Origin: Bemisia tabaci | Taxonomy: Eukaryota > Arthropoda > Insecta > Hemiptera > Aleyrodidae | Direction of reading: 5' to 3' | DNA: 64,000 bases | Assembly: GCF_918797505.1 (NCBI RefSeq) | Contig: NC_092801.1 | Span: 13,578,001-13,642,000 of the forward strand | Shown: piece after piece, positions 21,925 through 33,173 of the stretch | How the letters are laid out: the number at the start of each line of letters is the position of its first letter | Position numbering within the stretch: position 1 is the first letter of the stretch | Made by a program: the position numbers and the translations under genes | The notes under the pieces: model-generated | What the model saw: only the letters and a program-made list of their open reading frames with translations | What the model was told of the DNA's origin: nothing | Database searches by the model: none

Positions 21925-22140
21925 TCTTCCCTATCACGGCAGAAATATGGCTGTCACCGGTGATGAGATGGGTTTTTGACCTCCATAGAGGATTCCGCGA
22001 CCTTGAGAGCGTCGTCGCGTCGGCGCCGGTGGTGCCTGTGATTATCGGGAGCGGAAGGAAGATCGGATATCCTCGCGGTGGCGTTGACGGATATGCACGC
22101 GACTGATCCAGTCCCGCTCTCTCGCCCACTTGCAAACTGG
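21925..22140 (-). other. GC-rich segment with exon-like features
   Basis: On the minus strand a 90-aa ORF runs into GAGAGCT|GTAAGTGG, a good donor. No domain is recognisable. It may be a 5' exon of an unseen gene or chance. Confidence 0.2.
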
Positions 22141-22175
22141 AGCGACGCGCACGTTCCGTCCTCAGTTCGCGAATT

Positions 22176-22339
22176 CAGTGGCGTGGCGTGCTTTGCGATA
22201 TATTGATTGAGACGCCACTCAAACCTATGAGAAAAGATCGATTATCAGGGTGTTCGCAGCGAACACCTTAGTAATCGATTCTTTACCATAGCTTCAAATG
22301 ACAAGATATCGATAATCGAATATTCACGCCACGCCACTG
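22176..22339. mobile_element. hAT-like MITE, CAGTGGCGTGGCGTG family, copy 3
   Basis: Same palindrome with GTGTTCGCAGCGAACAC centre; more diverged than copies 1 and 2. Flanks GCGAATT and GCGAATAT fit a duplication with a one-base gap. Confidence 0.85.
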
Positions 22340-22849
22340 GCGAATATCCGACAGAAACTACGCAATAAGAGAACCGAAATAAGCCGGCGACCATGGGCGG
22401 AACTAAGAAAACAGTGATATCGATGAGGACCGTTTTTGGGCCCACTCTGAATTTTCTCAATTCTGCGATTTTTTTGCTCATTGAAGGTCTACATTTTACG
22501 AAATGCATCATGGTTTGGTTGTTTACGGTCTCTATTTGGGTCTGATACCGGCCTCTGGGTGCTGATTTTGGCGTCAATGCGGGTTTGGTGAATTTGTGGT
22601 CGAGTGCCAAAAAATGAGATTTTTCGCCAAAATTGGCCGTCAGATCCGTATTAGAGCCGATATTGGGTCATAGATGAGACCAAAAAAGACCAAATCATGA
22701 TGCATTCCGTAAAACGTGGACGTTCTGGAGTGGGCCCAAAAACGGCCCTCCTCTTTGGGACTATACTGGGGGCGCGATACGATGATGTCTGGAAAATCGG
22801 AAGGGAAAATACCGTAATCTCGTGAAACATGGCGTGCGAAGGGGGGCCC
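22340..22849. repeat. Dispersed repeat with 'gaccaaatcatgatgca'
   Basis: The phrases 'ttcgccaaaattggcc' and 'gaccaaatcatgatgca' recur at 52930-53040. No ORF with a domain. Confidence 0.45.
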
Positions 22850-23230
22850 TAGAAAGAAGTCCTCTAGAATTGAAAATAGTATCATCTGCCCCCCCCCCCC
22901 CCGAAATTCTGGATGGAGGGCAAAGACATTCGTCGAGGACGACTGTCTCTCTTGGTGTAGAGTTTTAAATGAGAACACATTCATTCAGTTAGTATTTTCT
23001 AAAATTTTCATCATGGAGCCTCAAAATGCGTCCATATACCTAGAGTTAAAATTTCAAAAAATTTCCAGGTGTGTTGCATGGAACAATTTGAAAGTATTTT
23101 CCGCTCAAAGTAGTTAATTAAAGCGTAATTTTCTCATGCAGAAATTGATGGAAAATCTCCGTCACGGAAGCCTCAAAATGTATCCAAATAGAATTGAAAT
23201 TCAAAAAATTATCCGGATGTATTGAATGCA
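22850..23230. repeat. Inverted partner of the repeat at 20564-21060
   Basis: It carries 'ttgaaaatagtatcatctg', a poly(C) run at 22890-22903, 'ctaaaattttcatcatgg' and 'cctcaaaatgcgtccata'. The two copies lie 2 kb apart in opposite orientation. Confidence 0.6.
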
Positions 23231-23708
23231 ACAATATGAAAGTATTATCTCCAATCACAGATCTACTCCCCTAAAATCAACAGAAATACAAACCCACTTA
23301 CATGCGATGAACCCAATCTTAATACCAAAATTCTGAAACTCTTCACCTCTCTAAATTTAAAAATCTAAATTTTCGTATATACTCCCATTTTCAAAATTCT
23401 CTGTAAAGACGTTAATAGCCTGTGACGCTGAATGTCTTAAAATATACTAACTAACTAACTATTTGCCGATACCTAGAAGAAAAATAAACGTAATTTTGTT
23501 TGAAACCTCGACATATGCTAGAGATATACCTTCAAAAAAACCAAACCAATAGCCGGTAGCTGATTTTAAAAGACCTGATGGAAATATCCACGCTGGTGCG
23601 AAATAATTGTAAGGAGAGGTGAATCCGTTGATTAGGACTTCGTGCCGTTGCTGTGCGGAAATTAGCTCATTATCGCGAAACGTGTATTTCCGCGACAAAT
23701 TCACCTTC

Positions 23709-23848
23709 CGCAGGGGATGTCGGGACGCATTTAAATCAAAAGGAACAATATCCATTGTGGCGTGAACCCTGTCATGCATGTATTCTTGTGGATCTCAGGG
23801 CTCATGTCAGAATGGATATAGGTCATTTTCATTTAAATGCGCTCATTT
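23709..23848. mobile_element. Palindrome 'GGACGCATTTAAATCAAAAGG', intact copy
   Basis: Left 'gggacgcatttaaatcaaaa', right 'atttaaatgcgctc'. Includes 'cctgtcatgcatgtattctt'. Empty counterpart of the copy at 7388-7690. Confidence 0.75.
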
Positions 23849-24409
23849 ATCCGAGGCACCGGAGACCCGACGAGGTTTTCTTTCGGGGGAAAAGACAAGT
23901 GTTCGTGATAGGTTGTTGTTGAGCAATTGCGCTTTATTTACGAGCGTTCCATCGATTTTCATTCGCCAAGTTTGGTGGTTTTTTTTCTTTTTCGCTAAGA
24001 ATGACGTCGCTACATGTTCGAGATCGCTGTTGCCATTGCGCACGAGACGAGAAGAAATGGTGTCATTCAGGAAGAGGAGGAAATTGAAGCGTGTAGGATC
24101 AAAAAAGCATAGGTCAACTTTTTGACGAAACCGAGATAGGAGGCCTTTCAAAATAATATCAAATGTGGTCCATTTTAGCCAACTTACAATTAGCCATCCG
24201 TAAAGAATTAACCTTTCACCCCTCCAACCCCTTTTGAATTAAGTAAGTGTGGCTTAATTCTCCGTTAGGGATTTTCAAAAAATAACGCAGGAAACCTGAA
24301 AAATTGCTAAGGAATTATTTTATTAGAAATAAACCAAGAATCCCACGCAGATGTCCAGTTTAAAAGCTCAACACAGTTTAAACACACCTTAAAAGCTGAC
24401 ACCAAAACC
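23849..24409. other. Unassigned sequence, no gene recognised
   Basis: Overlapping ORFs of 102-115 aa at 23778-24151 are Lys/Arg/Ser-rich and lack a recognisable domain. Confidence 0.25.
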
Positions 24410-24580
24410 GTCTGTAGACGAAATTGGACTTGCAATTAAGAACTACATAATTTCTGGCTCATCCGTAAAAACGCTTGTGTGCTCAGGGAAATTAATTAAT
24501 TACGTTGTTTCTAAATACTGATCCGGAAATTGTAGTTCCTAATTGTAAAATGTCCGATTAGAGCAAAAATTGCGGTTTGT
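24410..24580. mobile_element. Palindromic repeat 'ggacttgcaattaagaacta', likely parent of the 1.5-2.4 kb array
   Basis: Left 'attaagaactacataatttc', right 'gaaattgtagttcctaattg' are inverted. The middle has 'cgtaaaaacgc', 'gtgctcagggaaatta' and 'acgttgtttctaaa', all found in reverse complement in the tandem units. Confidence 0.7.
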
Positions 24581-25074
24581 ACAAAATTAAATGGTGATTA
24601 AAAAGAAAATGATAAGGTACTTATTGGTGCCATAATTGTCACCCCTCCCCCTGAATTATTACTGGTATATGCGCTCAAAAAGTTCCGATTTCGGATATTT
24701 TTTCAGCCTAGCATAAAGATATGAGATGGGCTCATCGATGTTCTGTCGGAGAAAAGACAGAGGTGAAAATTAATAAAATCATGACAAGAAAAGATTCTCC
24801 TTGCAGCTATATGTGTGAGAATTTTATGGCTCCAGTCTGCAGCAATTGACTGACGAAATACTGGTGTTTTCGGGACCGTTTGGCATTTCGATGACGGGGT
24901 AAATCACGGAATACGGTAGCGTGACAAGCAGATAAGTTCGACAGGATTCGCGAATCAATTGCTTACACTGCTGTCAAACTCATCTTTCTTTTCTTTTTTT
25001 CGCAAGAAGTGGGATGACTTTGTAAATAAAAGAACGATGCTTGAAGAAATCACTGTTGGAGGAGAGCATTAGAT

Positions 25075-25225
25075 ATTTCAAAAATTTGAATTTCGCGCTC
25101 AAATTGCGAAAAAACTGACAAAATTCCGGACCTCCTTGCGGAATTTCCGTATTTTTTCAGTACTTCCGGACCGCCCTTAAAAAATCAGTACTTTTCCCGG
25201 AAATTCCTGACTTGTTGATACCCTG
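25075..25225. repeat. Partial CAGGGTGTCTAC-type MITE
   Basis: 'ccttgcggaatttccgt', 'ttcagtacttccggaccgcc' and a 'gttgataccctg' end match 6789-7073. The left end is not found. Confidence 0.55.
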
Positions 25226-25279
25226 TGGCTCTCTAAATAAAGGAACTATTTAAAAACCGATACGGCCCTTAGCAATGGA

Positions 25280-25640
25280 CTTCGGGGGTGAATTCCGAGA
25301 GGGCACTTGCGTCTACCTTCCGTCTACAAAATTCGACAACGCTGCGATTGCATTGCGATAGTGCATTATCGGGGCTATCTCCGTCGTGGGGCGAAGGCGA
25401 ACGAGGGGGGAGGGGTGTGTTGGGGATGGCCCCATCCCTTGCACGGTGGAAGCGTAACTGCGGGGCGCGAGGGTTGTGGGAACGGGAGTAGAAAAAGCTA
25501 AACTAATAATGAATGTGCCTCGCGGATCCCAAGATGGGGATCATCCCTTCTTTGCACCACCGTCCCGCCGCGTCATCCCTTCAAGAAGTCGTGTTCCAGC
25601 GCCTTGAATTGATGCGTCACATTTTTCGCTCGACAGGGTT
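25280..25640. other. Moderately GC-rich segment
   Basis: Includes 'gcgaaggcgaacgagggggg'. Small ORFs without domains. Confidence 0.2.
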
Positions 25641-25726
25641 GCCGCTTTAGATTTGACTCATTTTTACCTTACTTTTCGATCGGGATACCTATGCCCTACT
25701 AACAACAACTCCTGAACAACTAAACC

Positions 25727-26117
25727 ACCCTGGTAAAAATTGGCAATAGGAGCTGCGTTTCAACATACCACAGGAATTCTTATAGGCGGGTATAGAAAAA
25801 AAAAATTCTATATGAAATCCTATAGAAAAAGGGCTATAGAAGGGGGGTCCTATATAGGGGGCTATAGAAAATCCTACGGCTGGCTACAGAAAGCGAAAGT
25901 AAATCATAAAGCCGAGCTATGTAAAGCTATAAAAAATTGTACACCCGTGCTATAGTTCCTATCGCCGAGGTATGCAGTCCACCGCTTGGCTGTGGCTGTT
26001 TTGCCATCAGCTATAAAAGGATACACAAAACTGAATAGCCGGCTATAGAAGCTATAGGAAATCTTACAGCCGACTGTAGGTCTATAGTATTTTGGACCAC
26101 AGATCCTACTGCCGGGA
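25727..26117. mobile_element. MITE CCCTGGTAAAAATTGGC, compact copy
   Basis: The left end matches 19226. The body has 'ctataggaaatcttacagcc' and 'gtctatagtattttgga'. The right end stops after 'cctactgccggg', so the last 15 bp are lost. Confidence 0.7.
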
Positions 26118-26422
26118 GTACTTTAAATAAGAGAACTGCTCCGTCAGCACAGCTCCCGCAGAAATTTTGTCGCCCTTGCAAAAAAATGTTTGTCACTTCA
26201 ACTGAAAAGTTTTGTCACTTCAACTGAAGAGTTTTGTCACACCGACAGAAGTGGTTTATTTCAAAACCTTCCCCCCCCCCCTGGGGATTTCATACCCTGA
26301 AACCCCTACGCTGAAAAAAATGACGCACTCACGCTTCATAAATTATGGGTCGGAGCCATATACAGACTGTCAAAGATTAGATGCCGACGTGCTAAGACGT
26401 GAGATAGAGTCCATTTTAGTAC

Positions 26423-26673
26423 TGGACTGAGTTAAGCAGAAAGGAACCAACCCACATTTTGGAAAAAATTGAGTTATGAGTAGTTTTGAACTCAACCACC
26501 GCTCTACTATCCATCGCAAAAAATTCAAAGTTTTTGTTGGAGCAAATTTTTCAGAAATTGAACTTGAAGTTTATCTTTTACATTGAGTCTTATGCAGGAG
26601 CCAAACTTTAAACCTCTTTTTCTCGGTTCGATCCGGATGTGACTTGGTTCCTTTCTGTTTAACTCCGTCCAAA
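26423..26673. mobile_element. Inverted-repeat element GGACTGAGTTAAGCAGAAAGG
   Basis: Left 'ggactgagttaagcagaaag', right 'ctttctgtttaactccgtcc' are inverses, and 'gaaccaa' / 'ttggttc' continue the arms. 251 bp. Confidence 0.75.
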
Positions 26674-26962
26674 TATTACATACGAAGAGTATGAACTAAG
26701 AGTCCATACCGTATGGACCTAGCGATTCCAGCGTCCCGAAAGCCAAAACGTGTGTAACGTGCAGTTCATGGTAATAGACTAACTAGACAACCCACGAGAG
26801 GCCCTAGGGTTAGTCCATAATTTACCCCCTTAGTCTATAAGAACCACCCTTTTCAACCAATGGGTTCGCTCCATACTCCCTATGTCCTCTTTGTCTATCA
26901 ATTTCAATAATCAACCTGCTGGAGTTAAAATATTCTAGCAGTAATTTTCCGAGTCACAGATC

Positions 26963-27576
26963 TACACTGGGAAAAAAACACATTGGATCTAGAGTCCAGA
27001 CTCTTGAAGACATTGACAAGAAAAAATACTCTTGATTCAATCGGATTTTTGGTTGAATCAAAAGGCCTTGTCCACACAAACGCGGTTCGCGGAACTCAGT
27101 TCGAGGAACTTGTTCCCGGAACAAGTTTTTTGCTGAGCTGAAACTTATTCCTCCAAAACCTGGAATTTCCCCCGTGCTCCTAGCTTCTAAATATGTTTCT
27201 TTTGATGTGAATTTGCTTGTTTTTGTTTTTCACGTCCTTTAATGATCTTGACATTTATTTTTGTTACTTTGGCGGTCATGATAATCTATTATTTTGCAAT
27301 AATTGTATAGTTTTATTGAAGTTCCGGTTCCAGTTCGGACGAACCCGTGTGGACAGCATGCCTCGTTTCAAGGAATAAGTTCCGGGAACTGAGCAAGTTC
27401 GAGGAATAAGTTCCGCGAACTGCGCTCGTGTGGACAAGGCCAAACGAAAACCGCTTAAATTAAGAGGCTTATAGTTCTTGATTTAAGCTAGATTCTGATT
27501 GAATCAGGAGTGCTTTTTCTTGTCGATGTTTTTAAGAGTCTGGACTCTAGATCCAGTGTGTTTTTTTTCCAGTGTA
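26963..27576. mobile_element. MITE 'CACTGGGAAAAAAACACA', interrupted copy
   Basis: Ends TACACTGGGAAAAAAACACA / TGTTTTTTTTCCAGTGTA. Arms share 'ttggatctagagtccagact' and its inverse. It is split by the element 27064-27441; the uninterrupted copy is 4797-5035. Confidence 0.85.
27064..27441. mobile_element. Nested element GGCCTTGTCCACAC
   Basis: Starts GGCCTTGTCCACACAAACGC and ends GTGTGGACAAGGCC. The interior has repeated 'gttcgaggaacttgttcccg' and 'ggaataagttccgggaactg' phrases. A shorter relative with GGCCTTGTTCACAC lies inside the element at 28948-29754. Confidence 0.85.
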
Positions 27577-27923
27577 AGTAATTATTTGTAAAGAAACCAC
27601 GGTTGGTTTTTATTGCGATCTCATTAAAATCGGGCAACCGAGGGCTCGCTCACCCTCATTGTTCCTTACAAGGGTCCGCGACTCCCAAAAAGAGACCGTC
27701 TTCGCGGTTGTATTTTTAGCTGACCCAGCTGTAAATCTTCCCGAGGAAGGGAAGCTGCCCCTCCTTACATCTTGGCGACGGAAGGAGCCAGCGTTGCCAT
27801 TTCCGGTGAGAAGTTTTGGATCTTCTCGAAGGAGGTATTGAAAATTGGGCGAATTTTGCGTGACAAAGGGCAACACTCGATGGTACGGAGGACCCTTCGT
27901 GCGCTTCAATCAAAGGAAGCGGA
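27577..27923. other. Unassigned sequence, no gene recognised
   Basis: Moderately GC-rich. ORFs up to 99 aa on both strands without domain. Confidence 0.25.
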
Positions 27924-28607
27924 ACACAGAGGATCGAGTCAATTGAAGAGGTCGGACGAGTAATTTTTGACTAAAACTGCAAATTTTGATGTTTATTTCG
28001 TCACATTTTGAGGTGATTCGATGGACGCCATATTTTGTGTCAGAACGGCATGCGATATATCGTATTAATAGGTTCCATTTTTTCAGCTACTCGTCATTTT
28101 TCTCCAATTTTGAGATCGCAATTCTGTTGTCAGGAGGTTACAGCACTCACATACCAATTTTTACAAAGAAATTCAACGTAATAAAGGCGTGGTTTTTTTT
28201 AGAGAGAAATTATTGCATTCGAGTGCAGTTTCGGTATCAGTATCGGATGCGATGTTTTCTCTCTAAAAAAAACCACGCCTTTATTACGTTGAATTTCTTT
28301 GTTAAAATTGGTAAGTGAGTGCTGTAGCCTCCTGACAACAGAATTGCGATCTCAAAACTGGAGAAAAATGACGAGTAGCTGAAAAAATGGAACCAATTGA
28401 TGCGATATATCGCATGCCATTCTGATACAAAATATGGCGTCCATCGAATCACCTTAAATTTAAAGGGGTGCTACTAACAGAGAATTCTACGAGAAAACTA
28501 ATGAAACCACTTTAAGAACCTCAAAGTTTTATAAAAACGGACTTACAAGCGTTTAAAGTTTCCGAATTTTGTCGGACCTCTCCTATTAACTCGATCCACT
28601 GTGCGGC
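27924..28607. mobile_element. MITE 'ACAGTGGATCGAGTC' family, copy hosting a fold-back element
   Basis: Left GAGGATCGAGTCAATTGAAG, right CTCGATCCACTGTGCGGC. Interrupted at 28012-28453, exactly where intact copies read 'cacaatttaaatttcaagg'. Confidence 0.85.
28012..28453. mobile_element. TTAA-flanked fold-back MITE, copy 2 (nested)
   Basis: 442 bp. Ends GGTGATTCGATGG / CCATCGAATCACC. Right flank TTAA, left flank TTGA (one change). The 'gcgatatatcg' motif lies inside both ends. Centre 'tgcagtttcggtatcagtat'. Confidence 0.9.
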
Positions 28608-28947
28608 AGTGAAAGCATCGGCAATCGTCTTTTCGACGTTTATTGTGTGTCTCCCTTTCATTGAGTGCTTTCATGTACGGATTACGGAAAAGGCCGGCAT
28701 TCAAGACTCAGAATATACAAATGGTTACGGTTGAAAGATTTGTCTATTAATTTTCCTGCTAATTTGAAATGAGGGGCCCGGAGGTCAAGGCCATAATTGC
28801 AGTTTTTGTTATTTTAAGAAATACTTACGTGCTTGAAATTTCGAAATTACACGGATCCCTACGGCGAATAGGAAGTTCAAACCGACTTTTCCATGCAGAA
28901 AATTTTGTATTCGGGAGCGAATTTTTCACAGAATATATAGGTAATAA

Positions 28948-29754
28948 CAGGGCCGGATTTATTTACTTGCCGCGCATGGGCCGCCTGTATTTTGCCGCCC
29001 CCTTCTCATTCGTTTTGAAACATCAATAAAAACCACTAAGTGGACGTGCCGGAGGGGAAGGGGTGCATAAGACGCGTTTATACTCGTGTTGGACACATTT
29101 TTTGCGAAAGCCCTGTCAACACTACTAGTACTAGCAAAAGTTTACGGAACTTACCGCGAAAGTTAAGTTCCGTAAACCTATCTCTGTGTGAACAAGGCCT
29201 TCCCTTTGTTAGAAATGAACGTAAAAGTTGTGCAAGAACAAACATAAATGTGATTTAATAATTTTAACTTCCGCCACCGCGAACGCACTATGTTTGACGC
29301 AATGCGTGAAGTATTCATGCAGTCTTGTAGGCGCTACGCGTTTCATGTCGACCGCTGCTGATCGCACTGTGTTTGACGCAATGCGTGAAGTATTCATGCA
29401 GTCTTGTAGGTGCTATTATGTGTTACATGCCGACCACCGCGCTGAGAGCTTCTCCTTTTCATCTCAAGTCCTCGTCATCATTCCTCTCTGTGCCGCGCCG
29501 CTCCATGCCAAATTGCGTGTTAGGTTTCTCTCTTAACTCGACTAATTAAAGGCGCAGTCTATTTGTATCACCGAAAGACGACAAAATTAGAAATTACTAT
29601 ACTCTTAGGAAATGAGAGATTTTGTCGCCTTTCCTCGTTTGTAATTTTTTCTCTGAATCCGATTTTTTTATAATACCCATCTACATTTAAACAAATTGCA
29701 AAATTTGCCGCCATGAGCCGCGGCCCATGTGGCCACCCACTTAATCCGGCCCTG
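28948..29754 (-). mobile_element. hAT-like non-autonomous element CAGGGCCGGATT, copy 2 (inverted)
   Basis: 807 bp. Perfect duplication GGTAATAA at 28940-28947 and 29755-29762. Opposite orientation to 12642-13531. It holds two copies of the ATGCGTGAAGTATTCATGC module (29290-29440) where copy 1 has three. A GGCCTTGTTCACAC sub-element includes 'gtttacggaacttaccgcg'. Confidence 0.92.
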
Positions 29755-29937
29755 GGTAATAAGACTAGCTTTAGGTACTAAGTAAAAATTGAGATATTAA
29801 TTAATATCTCAATTTTTTTTCCAAAAATGCACTTGTGCGCCTTGTCCTCTGAGCCCCTCAAATGGGCTTGCAGGGCCAAGGTACCCACATTAGAAAATGT
29901 TGAAACCAAACTGAAACCATGTTACCTCCCTAGTAGC

Positions 29938-30222
29938 AGAACCATAGAAGGAAAAGATAAAGACTATGTACGAAAGTTATTTTTTTTTATGTAACGCATG
30001 CATACAAAAGTGTTAAAAGTGAACATTTTTATGTAACCATTATATAAAAAAGTCATAATTTTCATGAGCTTTTCGCAAACATAGGTACTAAAAAATTTTG
30101 TAATTCGCGAGAAGCTCACGAAAATGATGACTTTTTTTTTTTATAAAATAGTTACATAAAAATGTTTACTTTTAACACTTTCGTATGTGTGCGATATATA
30201 AAAAAATTACCTTATCTAGCTT
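29938..30222. mobile_element. AT-rich palindrome
   Basis: Left arm 'gtgttaaaagtgaacatttt', right arm 'aaatgtttacttttaacact'. Inner arms 'gtcataattttcatgagctt' and inverse. Arms are about 120 bp. Confidence 0.75.
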
Positions 30223-32380
30223 TTATCATGTTTCATATTTCATGGTCAAGTCTGAACTATGATTTTTTTTTACATATATATAAGCGTTATACGTTTTTTA
30301 TATAAAACTACCATTTAGATAACAGACATGTTTTTTTTTTCATACTTTTTTTTAGAAAAACAAAAATTTGTTCTGCTAGGTGCATGTTGGTGACGAAATG
30401 ATCTGAGCATGTTCCATGGTCGTTTTTAGCAGGGTGTTAACTTCACAACGGCTTAAGGGTACCTATACGTCCTACTTAATAATATGGCAAAATTACGCTT
30501 CGTGCTGCTGATTCACCGCCTCATTCGTGCGTTTCATTTACGATTTGATTGTCGCAGCTTCGCAGAGCGGATATAGCATCGTGACGAGCTAATTTCGTGA
30601 TTTTCGCGGATTTTACACTTACACGATTCTACGTTTTCACGTTTTCTACCATTCTTCATCCTGCTACTTTTCCTGTCAAGTGACGTTCCCTAGATTCCCT
30701 TGATTTCCGCTTCCGGCGTGCTGGTTCTCGACAAAGCCGGCGAAAAGAAACAAAAAACCATCCTATTTAAAATATTGGATGAACGGATGAGGAGAGGTAG
30801 CTCCACGCTATAAAAACTCGGCAACATAGCTTTTTTTCACCTCGTTTTACTTCGATTCGAAACGCCCCCCCCCCCCTCCCCGCCCGATCTGAATTAATTA
30901 CTGCAAATTCATTACTTTCGATGGCACCGTTGCTGCTTTGTTCCAACTCTCGCGAAAAATAAGAGGATCATGAAAGATCGGCGATCCGATCGTAGGATAT
31001 AAAACGAGTATTTTTTTGCATGAATTTACGAAAATATATTTTTGCTAAGACATTCGATTTTCTTCCAAATTATGGAATCATAACGTGATAACTTCAACTT
31101 TCTTTCCTCTCTCATTTTATTTCATTTTTCAGATGAATTGTTGAATTGCGCGCATTAGTACTGAGTTATCTCGAACATATCAATCTGAATTGACTGTTCA
31201 GAGAATATTCTAATTTTAAAATTCTACGTACTTAAAGTACCCGAAATAGGGCAGCCCCTGTAAACAAGAAAGCATGGGAGAAGACTTTTGGATTTTTGTC
31301 GAAATACGGTGTTTAAGGAAGGACTCCCATGACCTCCTCGGCTGGAAGGAGACTCCCCAGACCTACCCCCCATCTTGTTTCTCCAAATTTTGCGCCTCCT
31401 GAAGTTTCAGCCTCCGCGCCACCACTGACGGTCTACACTATACCTGCTTTACACAACTTTTTCTCCTCTCAAACAACTTGGAATATGAGAAAGGACACTA
31501 TCTCTACAATGATGACTAGGACAGTGTTGAAGTGCCAGTTAAGCGGTTAAATTATATTCTCAATTACAGACATCAACTAAGATCAGTTAATGATTTACTT
31601 AACTGTTCCAATGATATTCTGATGCTGTTCTGCTTGTCATTTTTATCAGTGTTAAATTCTTACTTACAAAAAATCATACGGTATCTAAATGATGTTGGTA
31701 AAATATGTTAATGAGTGTACGGTTGCAGCAGATGAAGAGCTAATGGAGATCGGTGATCTACTAACATACATGGTTATACAAAATGAAAACTTCCAGGAAT
31801 TTTGTTCCTTTCACAGTGGGACTCTTTTTTCCAAGCTGCTCTTACCACCAGGACAAGGATGTGGACTTGTCTTGTTTGATCTTATTCATTGAAGGAATAA
31901 AAGCCTGTCTTAGCCAGTCCAGAGGCACAACTTTGCTCCGCAAGGAGATGCAATTTGATGTCTCACTCTAACCATAAACTTGTTCAATAATCTATGGCTA
32001 CTACTAAACCAATATTTCACTGGACTACGATACTCCCAGGAAAATAAAATAATTCCATGCTATCACTTACCCACACAATGCTATTCCGGGTCTGCTACTT
32101 ATGGTAGTGTGTATCCAATTTTGGTTTCACTGAGGCACAACATAACACTGAAAAGAATTGATAGAACCTAAGAAAACCGTCTACTAAGGCTGTAACAACG
32201 GATTCAAATGTGACTGCTTGAGAGAACTTCAGCAGTGAGGAGGACAATCACTATTAACAATTATCACCGAAACGCAAGCAAGCACCACGCTTGAAAAAGA
32301 CGCGAGTAAACAAAACGACAATGCACCAATTTCTGGAGGTAGCGAATGGGAGGCAGAAAAAAATCGTGTAGTTTCACGAT
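30222..32380. other. Intergenic sequence upstream of PEX11G; no gene recognised
   Basis: AT-rich with a poly(C) patch at 30868-30880. Short ORFs near 31329-31550 and 31689-32171 show no domain I recognise. A small GC-richer piece at 31310-31440 could be an old exon or promoter fragment. Confidence 0.4.
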
Positions 32381-32951
32381 AGATATTGTCGAAAATTAAA
32401 ATTAAATCGATGTCATTACCTTATCTCTATTGTTTCAACTCGTATGCAACGAATCACTGTGATAAGTCAATTCGCACACGCTTTGCAGCTCACGAACACT
32501 CACGAACTGAAACTGAACTGATAAGGGAGACCAGACCAGACCAGACGCACACACGTCACAGGCAGGGACGAGTTCTTCACAGGAAAACCGCTGGTGACTC
32601 ATGGATCGATGACGTCATTACTAAATTGCGACACGCAACAAGTGCAGCGATCTGTTGGTGAAATCTTGAATCACAAATGTAAACAAACGCGTCAAGGACA
32701 AGTCTGAATTGAGGTTATAAACATAAGCGATAAGTGATAAGTGATACTTGTTGAATTAAATAAATATGATTTAATTATCTCAGTGAATTAGTCAAGTAAA
32801 TTTCTGCATGTGAAAACTAGAACTTAGTCTGTGAGAAATACTTTCTTCTTATTCAATCGTTGTAGATTCACCAAAAAGCTCTCTTTGGACGAATGAACTC
32901 CAATCATTTCCTACAAGATTTAATTGTCTAGTAGATAACGGTCTTGTTAAA
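32380..32951 (+). promoter_or_regulatory. Candidate PEX11G promoter and 5' UTR
   Basis: A full CRE palindrome (TGACGTCA at 32610-32617) and an AP-1-like TGACTCA (about 32595) lie about 340 bp upstream of the ATG. An acceptor-like TATTCAATCGTTGTAG ends near 32867. No TATA box is obvious. Confidence 0.3.
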
Positions 32952-33173
32952 ATGGATCAAACTGTAGAGTATTTGGACACATATCATGGTCGTTATCAAG
33001 TCATTCGATTCTGCGAACATTTAGCAAGATTTCTATCAGGTTGTTGTGCAAAGCAAATCTCCGGAAAATTACTTACTTTCAGTGATCAACTAGGTTCCTG
33101 TAGAGTTGTCCTTCGGTTGTTCGATGACTTGTCAATGCTCCGCTATAATTTACTATATGGATTTGGGAAAGAG
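32952..33173 (+). CDS. Pex11g: PEX11G coding exon 1
   Basis: Residues 1-74, from ATG to the GTAAGA donor at 33174. It contains the conserved arginine-rich LRLFDDL helix. No in-frame stop lies in the 25 nt just before the ATG, so a slightly longer N terminus from an upstream exon cannot be excluded. Confidence 0.9.
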
